Shown: piece after piece, positions 11,797 to 23,925 of the stretch
Layout of the letters: each line of letters starts with the position of its first letter
Numbering within the stretch: position 1 is the stretch's first letter
Assembly: GCF_052324685.1 (NCBI RefSeq)
Contig: NW_027506914.1
Coordinates: forward strand, 1 to 64,000
Length of the DNA: 64,000 bases
DNA from: Brachyhypopomus gauderio
Lineage: Eukaryota; Chordata; Actinopteri; Gymnotiformes; Hypopomidae
Reading direction: 5' to 3'
Notes under the pieces: generated by a model
Seen by the model: only the letters and a program-made list of their open reading frames with translations
Databases searched by the model: none
What the model was told of the DNA's origin: nothing
Position numbers and translations under genes: made by a program

Positions 11797-11949
11797 TGTG
11801 ACGCTTGGAGCGCAGCGAAGGACGAGACACAGAATCCTTCTTGTAGCAACAAATGTCACTGCTTTATTCACTGATTGCGCAATAGCGCACGTAGAACATC
11901 TAACATACACACACAACGTGCAGACTGAGACAACGATGAGCACGGGACA
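11797..11949 (-). mobile_element. Truncated LTR (copy B of the 338-bp LTR)
   Basis: Same start point as the copy A LTR (after GTATA) but interrupted after about 153 bp by another LTR at 11950. Confidence 0.85.
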
Positions 11950-12491
11950 TGTTGGAAAAAAGAAAATTAAAGGCTAATAACTTGATGTGTCAATTTAGTG
12001 TTTTTCAGGAAGACTGTGGGAAAGCAGGAGTAAGGAGGCCTCAGTGGCCTTGAGGAGAACAGAAGGGGCCTATTCAGTGCAGGATGTGTAGCAAGCAGTT
12101 TTTAGATAACCAGGCACACAGGCTGGGAGAAGAGGAGCAGGTGATTTTCCATGGAGAGCAGCCAGGATTGGGGAGTTATCGAAACTTAACAAATCAAAAC
12201 TTATGGACAGAGAGTATGAAAGAAAGGACATCGCCCAGCACGAGAGGCTTTTCGCTTGGACACTGCTGAGATCCACTTGGGTTAGGTAGATTCCTAGGCA
12301 ACTAGCACCAGTGCACTGAAGAGTTTGTACCACGTATACATCTATTATATTGCATTCATTAATATTCTATATAAATCATTTTAAAAGAACTTTTGTTGTC
12401 AAGACTTTGCTTGGACCACTCAGTCAAAAACCAGTCGGTTCATCGGGGCGGTGTTGGGGCCCGTCTGGGTCGGAGAAGAAAATTCCCAACA
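11950..12491 (+). mobile_element. Solo LTR, 542 bp, same family as the element at 62609
   Basis: It begins TGTTGGAAAAAAG and ends AATTCCCAACA. It differs at only a handful of bases from the LTR at 62609-63150 and has the same length. It inserted within the 338-bp LTR, with GACA on both sides (11946-11949 and 12492-12495), consistent with a 4-bp duplication. Confidence 0.85.
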
Positions 12492-12502
12492 GACACTGCA
12501 CT

Positions 12503-13185
12503 GAATTAATTTAAGAGACAAGTACAAGGTATATGTGACGCTGGGAGCGCAGCGAAGGACGAGACACAGAATCCTTCTTGTAGCAACAAATGTCACTGCT
12601 TTATTCAATGATTGCGCAATAGCGCACGTAGAACATCTAACATACACACACAACGTGCAGACTGAGACAACGACGAGCACGGGACACTGCGCGAGCGCAC
12701 ATTAAATAGACAAACCACATTAGCCCCACGTGATTCATGAGCCAAGCCACAGGTGCGACATATTATTACGGGACAATAACCACCATCACGGAGATCCACA
12801 GACGCAGACGATGCACGTGGACAACGTAAACACACGCCCAAAAGGGAGGGGCCGGGGTCCTCAACGTGACAGTATACTTAATCTTACCTGTGTCTTTCAC
12901 TGTATTTTGTGAAATCTGATGTTCAGCTTTATTTCTGTGTGATGTGGTAATTTGTCATATTTAATATATTTCCTGTTTGTGTGGTTTTGGTTAAAAATAT
13001 GTATTTGTGCACTCTGGGAATTTGCTATGGAATTTGCTTATGCAGCAAATATGCTGATCTTGTCCTGCAGAAATAGAAGCTATATTTGAGAAGAAAGTGG
13101 AGGCTCTGCGTGAGGAGCTCCATGAGACAGAGAAACGGAAGAACACTCAAATAAAAACACTGATTAATGACCAAAAAAGAGCTTG
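12503..13185 (+). pseudogene. gas8: gas8/drc4-like exons, copy C (partial)
   Basis: This copy starts inside the second exon (from about 12503, with the same TAA) and ends that exon at 12528. It then contains a full 338-bp LTR and the start of the third exon at 13071. That exon diverges at about 13185, losing its 3' part and its donor site. The join to copy B lies just after the 542-bp LTR, at a short shared GAATTAATT. Confidence 0.75.
12534..12871 (-). mobile_element. Solo LTR, 338 bp, copy C
   Basis: Same length, ends and GTATA flanks (12529-12533, 12872-12876) as copy A. Insertion therefore predates the segmental duplication. Confidence 0.88.
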
Positions 13186-13740
13186 TCAGACAAGTAGGCG
13201 TGTTTCTACTCCAAGGACTCTCTGAACTGTTTTCCCCCCACTGGTTTTTTTATGATGGTGCAAAATCCTTAAATTTATCAGAAGCCTAAATGACAGACAG
13301 AAAATTGTTTTCTTCAATTTGTCTGTATGTTTCCTTTTGTATTTTGTAGTGTTCTTACAATTGCTGTTGTGTTTGAAAAGTGCTATTCATATTTATAGTA
13401 TGTATTATTATAAATACATATATTTCCTAAAATTTACTAGATGTAAATTACAAATAATTCCATATGCATTTCAAAGGCTTCAGTCAAAACACCATTAACA
13501 TTAACCTGTACCTTTGATTTGGCATAACATTTTTATCATTAACCAGTGCTTCTGGTACTCTAAATTACTCCATAACCTTTCATATATGTTCCTTTTGCAC
13601 AAGACCAAAACCTTTCGTCTGGTCCAAGCCCACAATAAAGTAGTTTTTCTCTTCTCCTTCACACAACAGATGCTTTAATGTACACAAGTTATCCCTCATA
13701 TGATGACCCCTAATTGCACACGTCTGTTCCTTGCCAATTA
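13186..13740. other. Unassigned; part shared with 45140-45180
   Basis: No gene seen. A segment near 13403-13440 (TATTATTATAAATACATATA and following) recurs near 45140, so this is probably repeat-derived. Confidence 0.35.
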
Positions 13741-15187
13741 TATTGGGTAATATTATTGCAAGCCTGTTTACAATTCTGTATTACCACTCCCAGAATGTGG
13801 ACATATGTGGGCAAAGAATATTAATTATTATAATTATATATAATAGGGGAAGACTGGGTTTGGTTGTAACACTTTTTGCTTCTGAACCTTTATCTCACTG
13901 AATTCTTGAGCTAGTGTCAGGAACAGCACGTGACCACCTACTTAGTCCTTGCACCTGCCGCTCGTTATCTCCCATAGCCACGTGTACTTAAGCCTTCCCC
14001 TCTCACCACCGGGTTGCGAAGTATTGTTGGCATGCCACTGACTAAGCGTTATCTCCTTGTGATTGCTCTCCTGTGTTCTGACCTCTGCTCTCGTTCCAGA
14101 CCTCGTTCCCAGCCTAGCCCTCTTGTATCTCCAGTCATCTGTCTACCCGGCGTGAACTCGGACCGTCTCGACCTCGGCTATTACACACATACACCGCACA
14201 CACTCCACAGTGTTGCTCGTCTACACGAGTACTCCGCATTCACTTCAAAAAATAAACAGAAAACGAAAATCCGCAATTGGATCCCTGTCTTCCTTGTGGG
14301 AACGTTACAGCTAGACTTCTCAAACTTTTATACAAAGTACACACATTTGTTTACTACAAATGGCACCAATTCAAAACTCAATTCAAATATCACAATAGAC
14401 AAAAGAAGCAACAACAGAGGCCACACCATGCAATATGCTTCAAAAAGAGGTTTTTGAAATAAAATAATGAAAGAACAATCCAGAACAATGTCTCTCTCTC
14501 TGTGACTGACCATAACTCATATCCACTTTCTGTTTTGTTTGAGTGTGTGTAAATTAGTGTACTAGAACAAACTTATTCAAAAATATGTATGTACCTGTGT
14601 AAAGAACATGAATGTCAAATAATAAACAATGTCAATGTGTGTGTGTGTTATATGGCAGATACCATGTGCCTTCGCAACTGATCTGACTGACTTGCCCTTC
14701 TTTGTGACCTCATCAGATGCTTTAAGAAAAAACATTTGTCTTTCATGTCAGTCTTTCTTTTACACTGCCTAGGCATTCTGTAAAATTATTAAATTCAATA
14801 ATGTTTTCTTAGTTGTATGTAAGGTGATGGTTGTAACACTTATAAAAGCTGTGTTACAACCCACCCCACCCCTGTCAGCCATTGTTTAGCTAGCTGTTTT
14901 AGCAAGGTGATTTGAACTTAACAGGGCAAAATGCATCACAATTTACCTACTACAATTAATGTAATAGTTCAATGTAATATAATTCTTATACTATTGCAGA
15001 TAAACCATAAGTACTAAACTAAAAACTCTTTCACCTCATTTTTTTCTCTATGGAATCTGCATGTGTCTGTTTCCATCCTTGATATTCACCATGTGTGATC
15101 AGGGAGTAATTGGGTAAATACCAGAACGATCATATGACTCATATCTGATCCATGATCGGTGGAATTGATGGTGTTACAACTCTCCCT
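13741..15187 (+). repeat. Interspersed repeat R1, copy 1
   Basis: It shares long stretches with 49143-51062 (same strand) and 38684-41770 (opposite strand). It contains GGTTGTAACAC near 13862 and again near 14830, with GTGTTACAAC near 14852 and 15171, suggesting terminal and subterminal inverted repeats of a DNA element. No transposase frame is evident. A solo LTR is inserted at 13915. Confidence 0.75.
13915..14309 (+). mobile_element. Solo LTR, 395 bp
   Basis: It begins TGTCAGGAACAG and ends GGGAACGTTACA, flanked by GCTAG at 13910-13914 and 14310-14314. The paralogous R1 copy near 49437 has the uninterrupted empty site, which confirms the boundaries. AATAAA occurs near 14253. Confidence 0.92.
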
Positions 15188-15204
15188 ATGTTACAACAAT
15201 ACCC

Positions 15205-15880
15205 GGTCTCCCCATACAGTATATTATATTCTCCTTTCTTACACGTCAACATGCAGGTGTCTTGACCCTCCATCATCCAGGACACATGGGAGACAAGCAT
15301 CCAGACTTTTCTCTGTCCTGGCTCCAAGGTGGTGGAATGAACTTCCCTTGTGTGTCCGAACATCGGAGTCACTTGCTGTCTTCAGACGCCGACTGAAGAC
15401 CCACCTCTTTCAAGTGCACTTTGCATAATTATGCTTCGTCTATTGTGCTTTCATGTCTCTTTCCTCAGGTGTTTGTTACAGGTATTGTTTACTGTCTTTT
15501 TCCTCAGGTGATGTGTATGTTCTAGTGCTGTCAATTCCAGATGCCGCGATTAAAAGTCCTGACCAGGATTTTGCTCAAGCTTGCTAGATTTTCTAATTAG
15601 CAAGCCAGGTAAAATTAGTGGAATCAATACAATCCAGGAAGCCAGAGCAAAATCCTGGTGAGGACTTTTAATCGCGGCACCTGGAATTGACAGCACTAGT
15701 ATGTTCAGGTATAATTGTTAGGTATCATTTGACTTTCGTCTAGTGGTTTTTCCAGCTTCGAGTACCTTGTGTTCAGGACTATCTATTCTACCTTGGAGAT
15801 TCCAAGCAACTACATAGCACTTTTGTAAGTCGCTCTGGATAAGAGCGTCTGCTAAATGCCATAAATGTAAATGTAAAACG
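15205..15880 (+). mobile_element. 3' end of an L2/CR1-type LINE
   Basis: A frame ending at 15428 carries FSVLAPRWWNELP and FRRRLKTHLF, the typical C-terminus of L2/CR1-group reverse transcriptase proteins. The 3' tail near 15820-15880 (GGATAAGAGCGTCTGCTAAA) is a widespread fish LINE tail. The 5' part is missing. A MITE interrupts the 3' UTR. Confidence 0.75.
15523..15698. mobile_element. Palindromic hAT MITE, copy 1
   Basis: Ends TAGTGCTGTCAATTCC are inverted, flanked by GTATGTTC at 15515-15522 and 15699-15706. It is related to the MITE at 49624-49784, as both share the CCAGGATTTTGCTC subterminal part. Confidence 0.9.
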
Positions 15881-16099
15881 CGCACACACACACAAGCTGA
15901 GATGCTGAAAAAGAAACCGTACAGCAGTGGATACAAAGTTGTACAGATCATATACATTATAGAACACAACATGAAATACATTCTAGGCTGCCCAACAAAG
16001 CACAGCACGTGGGAAAATTAACAGGACAGAAATAGCTTTAATCTAATTATTGTGCAAACACATTCCTAAGGAAAAAACTCTTTGGGTGAAAGTGTGGGT

Positions 16100-16115
16100 G
16101 GCTCTTAAAAGAGCC
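16100..16115 (-). terminator. Histone 3' stem-loop of H2B
   Basis: GGCTCTTTTAAGAGCC on the minus strand, followed by ACCCA, 32 bp after the H2B stop. Stem-loop binding protein and U7-guided cleavage use this element in place of a poly(A) tail. Confidence 0.95.
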
Positions 16116-16147
16116 TTTGGGTTGGTTAAGTCGCACTATTCGGCCAT

Positions 16148-16582
<435 letters not shown>

Positions 16583-16641
16583 TTAAGAGTTTGGTATTCT
16601 AATTAGGTCACGCCCTCCCTCCGCGGTCATGACTACGCATC

Positions 16642-16646
16642 ATTGG
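16642..16646 (-). promoter_or_regulatory. CCAAT box upstream of H2B
   Basis: CCAAT on the minus strand, about 120 bp before the H2B ATG, in a GC-rich promoter-like stretch. No strong TATA box was recognised. Confidence 0.5.
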
Positions 16647-16714
16647 TCAAAAACAAGCCCTCCTCTGACAGGACCTCCTATCGTGGCTCCGCCACCCCAC
16701 TGTGCCGTAGCGTT

Positions 16715-17400
16715 TACCTCTTAATCCCGCCCAGCCATTTCTGCCTTCAACTTTCAAACGAAAACTATGATAGAACATCAAAATCTGTTTAGTTCTGCTT
16801 GCGCAAGGAATTTCTAGCTTTTCATTTTATTAGACTAAAATTCTTTGGATGTGGTTCTAAACTAGCTAGGTCATAACTTTGATTATCATTACAAAAAAAA
16901 AATCTTTATTTGTATAGTATCTTTCATAGATACATGAAACTCAAAGTGCTTTACAAAATAAATAAAAAACATTTTAAAAAACCTAAAGAAAAAAAGGAAA
17001 CAAACATAATAAAATAATATAAAAATGACAATTTATTAAAATAGACAGAGTAATGTAATAAAGTAAATAAGACAACTTAAAATAATTGGAACAGACATAG
17101 AATGTTAAATAATGTCATAACGTCATAAAATTATTTACCATTAGTTTCAATAATGCAGTTTCATTGCATTATTTCGTCATAAAGCGTCTCCATTCATTTA
17201 ATATGTCCATTTATTTAAATGTTTTAGGATTCAGAGACTACAAAGGGCATTTTAAAACTGTTGTAGTACACGGCAACGTCGGACATTCTGTGTGATAAAT
17301 GGTGTAGAAATTATCTGGGGGTTCATGTAACAGAGTTCATGTAGCCTATAAAATGAAATGGTATAAAGCGTATGCTGTTTTAATATTGTAATGTTTGACA
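16715..17400. repeat. Histone intergenic spacer, duplicated in inverse at 30740-31365
   Basis: Spacer between the H2B promoter and H4 3' end. Blocks such as GGAGACGCTTTATGAC and TTGCAATGAAACTGCATTAT-like stretches reappear reverse-complemented near 30920-30965. It includes a fish-type short repeat near 16900-16970. Confidence 0.8.
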
Positions 17401-17562
17401 TTATGGATTTTGCAATGATTGTGTATTGACCCTTCCATAATTTTAATAAAAGTACCTTCAAAAAGCAAAGTCGGACAAAACGTTCTCTGTGCGCGTTTAA
17501 GTAATTGACGCTTGTGGTTACCAGTAAACGCATGAAACAGCTCTTTAAATGAGTATATGGGT

Positions 17563-17578
17563 GGCTCTTAAAAGAGCC
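17563..17578 (-). terminator. Histone 3' stem-loop of H4
   Basis: GGCTCTTTTAAGAGCC with ACCCA following, 25 bp after the H4 stop. Confidence 0.95.
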
Positions 17579-17603
17579 GTTGGTTTCGTGTCGAGTTGAG
17601 CGT

Positions 17604-18836
<1,233 letters not shown>

Positions 18837-18889
18837 CGCTAAACAACGGAAAAGAGAAACAATAAAGCTGCAACACCCAGCGCGCCTCT

Positions 18890-18897
18890 GTTATACT
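18890..18897 (-). promoter_or_regulatory. TATA-like element of H4
   Basis: AGTATAAC on the minus strand, about 54 bp before the ATG, with GGTCC just upstream, an arrangement resembling the H4-specific proximal promoter. Confidence 0.5.
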
Positions 18898-19178
18898 TCT
18901 CTACAGGACCTCTTTGAAGACACTGGCGCACTGGAGGAGGCGGAGCTAAATGCCACGTTCCTCCAAAGCCTCCAGCACCACATTTAGACCAACTGGAACA
19001 AGGACTCCACGCTAAGTCACAAAAAGTACAATTTTACAATTTGAGATAGTTTAGGCAAGCACAACAAGCAGCAAATAAAAGGGAAAAGAGAAAGCAAAGA
19101 AAGACAGCAACAGCCAGCCTACAACTCTTTCTGTTACTACTACTGCTAATAACAAGAATAAGACTTGGCATAGAAGTA

Positions 19179-20011
19179 CACTATATTGCCAAAAGTATTC
19201 ACTCACCCATCCAAATGATCAGGATGAGGTATTTCAATCACTTCCTTGGCCACAGGGGTATAAAATTAAGCACCTTTGCATGCAGACTGTTTTTACAAAG
19301 TATTTGTGAAATAATGGGTTGTTCAATTAATCCAGCATGAAATTGTAATAGGATGCCACCTGTGCAACAAATCCAGTCCTGAAATGTCCTTGCTCCAAAA
19401 TATTCTGCAGTCAACTGTCAGCTGTATTATAAGAAGATTGAAGTGTTTGTGAACCACAGCAACTCAGTCACTAAGTAGTAGGCCAGGTAAACTGATGGAG
19501 CAGGTTCAGCGGATGCTGAAGCACATTGTGTAAAGAGGACATCCAAAATGCATGTGGCCTTCAGATTAACTCAAGAACAGTGTGCAGAGACCTTCATGGA
19601 ATGGGGTTCCATGGCTGAGCAGCTGCATCCAAGCCATACATCACCAAGTGCAATGCAAAGCATCAGATGCAGTGGTGTAAAGCACTCCACCTCTGTACTC
19701 AAAAGCAGTCGAGGCGTGTTCTCTGGAGTGACAAATCACGTTTCTCTATCACGTTTCTGGCAATCTTATGGACCAGGCCTTCTGCTCCAACATCAGTATA
19801 TGACCTCACAAGTGCGCTTCTGGAAGAATGATCAAAATCTCCATGAACACACTCCTAAACTTTGTGCACAGCCTTCCCAGAAGAGTTGAAGCTGTTCTAG
19901 ATGCAAAGTGTGGACCAACGTCAAATTGAACCCTATGGATTAGGAATGAGATGTCACTTAAGCTCATATGCGAGTCAAGGAAGGTGAGCGAATACTTTTG
20001 GCAATATAGTG
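19179..20011. mobile_element. Tc1/mariner-type element, degenerate
   Basis: 29-bp inverted ends (CACTATATTGCCAAAAGTAT...) with one mismatch, flanked by TA at 19177-19178 and 20012-20013. The inside holds only a decayed transposase-like stretch (about 19440-19900) with broken frames. Confidence 0.88.
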
Positions 20012-20019
20012 TAGATCCT

Positions 20020-20640
20020 CAGCACTGGGAACTAGAGTTTCAAACATCTACGTTAGAGGAGTCCTGCTGTAAAATGGAGAAATATGCACTCTTTCTTTAA
20101 AATGAGAAGTCTGAAACCTGTTCCTCAGGGCAACCTGAACACAGCTCAGGAAAATTATTTTATAATAATAAATATTATTATTATTAGAGGGCTTGAAAAG
20201 TCTTATTTTGTTATGCCTCATACTTCTTCTTATTATAGGACTTGTGCTATGTTTGTGCTATATATAGGACTTTTTTGAGTTGACAGCATTTGTAATTGTT
20301 TATGAATTTAAACATTCTTAAAGCCCCATAGAAATTAATGGCGAAATTTTCAGAATTTAAAATTATAACTGCCAGTTAGAGTGTGCTGTAGTGAAAAATG
20401 ATCAAAAATCTCCTGGATAAACTGCTGTAAAATTTTTAAGCATTTACCTAGAAGCTCCATTTAAATTTTACATAGGAGAGAAACTTGTCCTTTCCGGCAG
20501 TCCTAAATATCTATCATTTGAATAATTACTTTTTAAAGTTATGACCATTTGTTTGGCCCTATGCACCACAAATTGCCCCATGGGCTCTCATGTAAACTTA
20601 TCAAAATAAGAGTTAAGCTTTTTCTCAATTTGCCTCGGTG
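20020..20640. other. Unassigned
   Basis: AT-rich, with an (ATT)n-like patch near 20160-20185. No gene recognised. Confidence 0.3.
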
Positions 20641-20654
20641 TTTAACTTGTCATA

Positions 20655-21065
20655 AATCAGACAATACATACATACATCTCTCTCATACACACTCCACACA
20701 GACACACACATACCTACATCTCTCTCATACCCATGCCACGTACACAGACAGATACATAGCTAAGGAGGTGGTCATACATACAATACACCTTCATACACAC
20801 AACATATGCATCATATATGCCATAAACATACACACCACATACAATCCCATGAACCATAACACACAACTAGACTCTACACACATTGCACTCTAATCCTGTC
20901 ACAACAGGTAGCTCCCCCCACACACCCACACACATACATCTGTCTCTTACCCATTCCACACAGACACACACACCACACAGACACATACATACATACATCT
21001 CTCTCATACCCATAGCACACAGACATACAGCACACTGTGCACCTTCATACACATCACACTATACA
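20655..21065. repeat. CA-rich imperfect tandem repeat
   Basis: Recurring ACATACATCTCTCTCATACC and CACACAGACACACACA blocks, 40-100 bp apart. Confidence 0.8.
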
Positions 21066-21117
21066 CACTATTCACCTTCATGAACTACACGCATCTGGGC
21101 TTTAGAAAGTCCTAGAG

Positions 21118-21366
21118 CAGGGGTACTCAACTGGCGGACCGCGGTCCGGATCCGGACCCAATCTCATTCCTGATTAACTGGATACGGACCAAAAAAAAAA
21201 ACGGAGCATTTATTTCAGGGCTATTGAAAAATAAACACTCCGTCACGAGTGTTACGTTTGCCACCCCCGCTCAACAACTTACGTTCGCCACCCCCGCCGC
21301 ACCTGACCTCAGGTCACAGGTATCTGCCAAAATTGGACCGTGGACAAATTTAGTTGAGTACTCCTG
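21118..21366. mobile_element. hAT MITE
   Basis: Inverted ends CAGGGGTACTCAACT and CAGGAGTACTCAACT, flanked by TCCTAGAG at 21110-21117 and TCCTAGGA at 21367-21374 (6 of 8 match). It contains a doubled short module (GTTACGTTTGCC..., CAACTTACGTTCGCC) near 21249-21300 that is shared with other MITEs here. Confidence 0.85.
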
Positions 21367-21444
21367 TCCTAGGAGGAGTAGTTAATGGGGATTGACAAAC
21401 CAGAGCAGAGGCCAGGCAGCAGATACACAGGCTAGGCTGTTCTA

Positions 21445-21995
21445 GTGTTGTGTTGTTCGTGAACGATTCGTTGAAATGAACGAATCATTTGAGAGAACGT
21501 ACTGAATCGATTCACTTCCTCAGCTGATTCGTTCCTTTTTCAGTTCAGTAGTTGAGCTCAGCAGCGACCGTGCAGGCCGGCAGGGGGAACTGCTGTGTGG
21601 CCTGTGAATCACTGATTCACCCGTGAATCTAGAGGCGGAGACATTCATTGTGAGGGAACTGCGCATGCTCAGTGATTCGTTCACTGTACTGAGGGATCTC
21701 GTTCACTCTCTGATTCGTTCACTGTACTGAGAGCTCTCGTTCACACTCTGATTCATTCACTGAACTGAGGGCTCTCGTTCACTCTCTGATTCGTTCACTG
21801 TACTGAGAGCTCTCGTTCACTCTCTGATTCGTTCACTGAACTGAGGGCTCTCGTTCACTCTCTGATTCGTTCACTCAACTGAGGGCTCTCGTTCACTCTC
21901 TGATTCGTTCATGAACTGAGGACTCTCGTTCATTCTCTGATTCATTCACTGTACTGTGGGCTCTCGTTCATTCTCTGATTCGTTCACTGAACATA
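21445..21995. repeat. 38-bp minisatellite with palindromic GAATC motifs
   Basis: From about 21674, eight and a half units of 38 bp (GATTCGTTCACTG..., CTCTCGTTCACTCTCT) run to about 21995. The preceding 230 bp has related GAACGATTCGTT/AACGAATCA motifs and is likely the element the array arose in. Confidence 0.9.
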
Positions 21996-22180
21996 CTGTC
22001 ACCCAGAGAACTGTTGCTAAGGACGTGATTTACGTTTACACTGCTACTCACTCACATTTTCTTTTTGATTGCATATTTAAGTTGATATTTTCTTCTGAAT
22101 GTACAGTTTTTATCCTAATTTTATATTTATTTTGCACTCAGTTGTAGGTTAGTACATACTTATTTTTTGTATTAAGTTAC

Positions 22181-22500
22181 AGTGATCCCACGCCACTTCA
22201 CGCTTCAGCTTTTGCGAATTTACTCTTTCACGGGTTTTTATAAGATATTAATGGGGAAAAATAATTTGTGGGTCTTCACTTTTTCGCCAGTTGTCTGCGG
22301 AATTCGATCTGCTGAAAAAAAATATATTTTATGATTTTTTACATGACAAAATCCCAAAATGTATAAAAAAAATTATAAGTATTAATTCTAACAATTAACA
22401 AGGAATGTTATAAATAATAAAATAGTACGAATTACAGGAAATAGAGCATATTTACTCTCGAAAACGAGAACCAGCATCACTTGCCTGAGACTCTACTCGC
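22181..22500. other. Probable MITE remnant, boundaries unclear
   Basis: Starts CAGTGATCCCACGCCACTTC, reminiscent of Tigger/mariner-type MITE ends. The partner end was not found. Confidence 0.3.
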
Positions 22501-22511
22501 CTACATGAGAT

Positions 22512-22720
22512 TGTATAGAATAGAATAGAATAGAATAGAATAGGTACTTTATTAATCCCGAAGGAAAATAAGTATGCAACACAACTGCTCGCTGGACAAG
22601 CACACATGCACAGAACAGTGTGGGAATGGTTATTAAGTGAATGGGAAAAGTTTATGTAAAGGTGTGGGGAGGGTTTATAAAGCCTTAATATAGTGTATAA
22701 AAACTTAAATAAATATACCA
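22512..22720. repeat. (ATAGA)n and LINE-tail-like repeat
   Basis: Six AGAAT-type units precede TACTTTATTAATCCCGAAGG, a 3'-tail motif common in fish retroelements and also seen at 52176. Confidence 0.6.
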
Positions 22721-22734
22721 TTTCTACTTCGTGG

Positions 22735-23870
22735 ATTGCAGGTAGTTCTGGAATCTCCAGAATGTGATAAAGTACCGGGAGTACCTGGAGTGCAGTGTGC
22801 TGTGCTTTTCTGAGACCTGGCTGTGTACTGACTGTCCGTACTCTAACGTGTCGGTGCCCGGCTTTCGGATCGTGAGGGCCGACATGAAAAATGGTGCCAT
22901 CCGCAACATCTTACTATTAAGGAGAGTCATTGTTGCTCAAACGCTGAACTTTTAGCAGTCAGTTCACGTCCGTACTACCTGGCGAGGGAATTCACCGCCA
23001 CCATCTTTGTTATTGTTTACATTCCGCCAATTGCGGATGCGGAGGTAGCGTGTGACGTTATACTCTCATGTATCGCAAGACTTCAGACTCTGTATCCAAA
23101 TGCTCTTCAATCATGACTTCAATCACGTCACACTCTCCACCACCTTACCAAAGTTTTACCAGTTTGTAAAGTGTGCAACAAGGGAGAATAAAGTCCTGGA
23201 TCTTCTGTATGCAAATGTAAAAATTGCATACAGCTCATCTGCACTTCCCCCACTTGGTAGGTCCGATCACAATTTGGTCCTGCTGACCCCCACATACCGA
23301 CCAGTGGTCTTAAGACAGCCTGTGACAGTAAAGACCATCAGGAGGTGGACTCCAGAGGCAGAGGAGGCTCTACAAATCTGCTTTGAGACCACAGACTGGG
23401 GAGTTTTGTATGAGTCAGCTGGAGAGGACATTAACAATGTGACGAACCGCATCACTGACTACATCAACTTCTGTACTGACACCATTGTTCCAGTCAGGCG
23501 GGTGCATTGTTTTCCCAACAACAAAGCATGGATCACCAGTGATATGAAAGAACTTTTAAATAAAAAGAAGCAGGCTTTCAAGCTGAGAGACAAAGATCTT
23601 CTTAGGAGTGTGCAAAAGCAGCTGAAGGTGAGACTGAGGGTGAACAAGGTGGCATACAAAAGGAAGCTGGAAGGCCAACTACAGCAGAACAATGCCAAGG
23701 AAGTCTGGTCAGGAATGAAGATGATCATGGGTTACAGTTCACAACAACAAGCTGCTGGGGGTAGTCTGGACATGGCCAATGAGCTAAATGCTTCCTTCAA
23801 TAGATTTAGCACACCCACACCCATCACCAGCAGCACCCTGTTCACACCCTTGTCACCTTAACAGCTTTCT
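22735..23870 (+). pseudogene. LINE A endonuclease and linker (Rex1/CR1-like), first half
   Basis: Frames with shifts between 22740 and 23060 carry CFSETWL and an AREFTATIFVIVYIPP block. From about 23090 a long frame carries LDLLYANVKIAYS, GRSDHNLVLLTPTYRP (catalytic SDH) and the basic linker to 23861. In an intact element this nicks DNA and leads into the reverse transcriptase, which resumes at 26484 after an inserted LINE. The clade call is tentative. Confidence 0.7.
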
Positions 23871-23925
23871 CATTCCTTTTCACACCCCACCACTTCACAG
23901 CCATTGTCTGCAGATACACATCCAC

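Noticed and set aside
14014-14457. Open frame of 147 codons
   Set aside because: Lies over a solo LTR and R1 repeat; composition and lack of motifs argue against a gene.
21674-21995. CRISPR-like regular repeat
   Set aside because: The 38-bp units are contiguous with no unique spacers and the DNA is vertebrate; it is a minisatellite.
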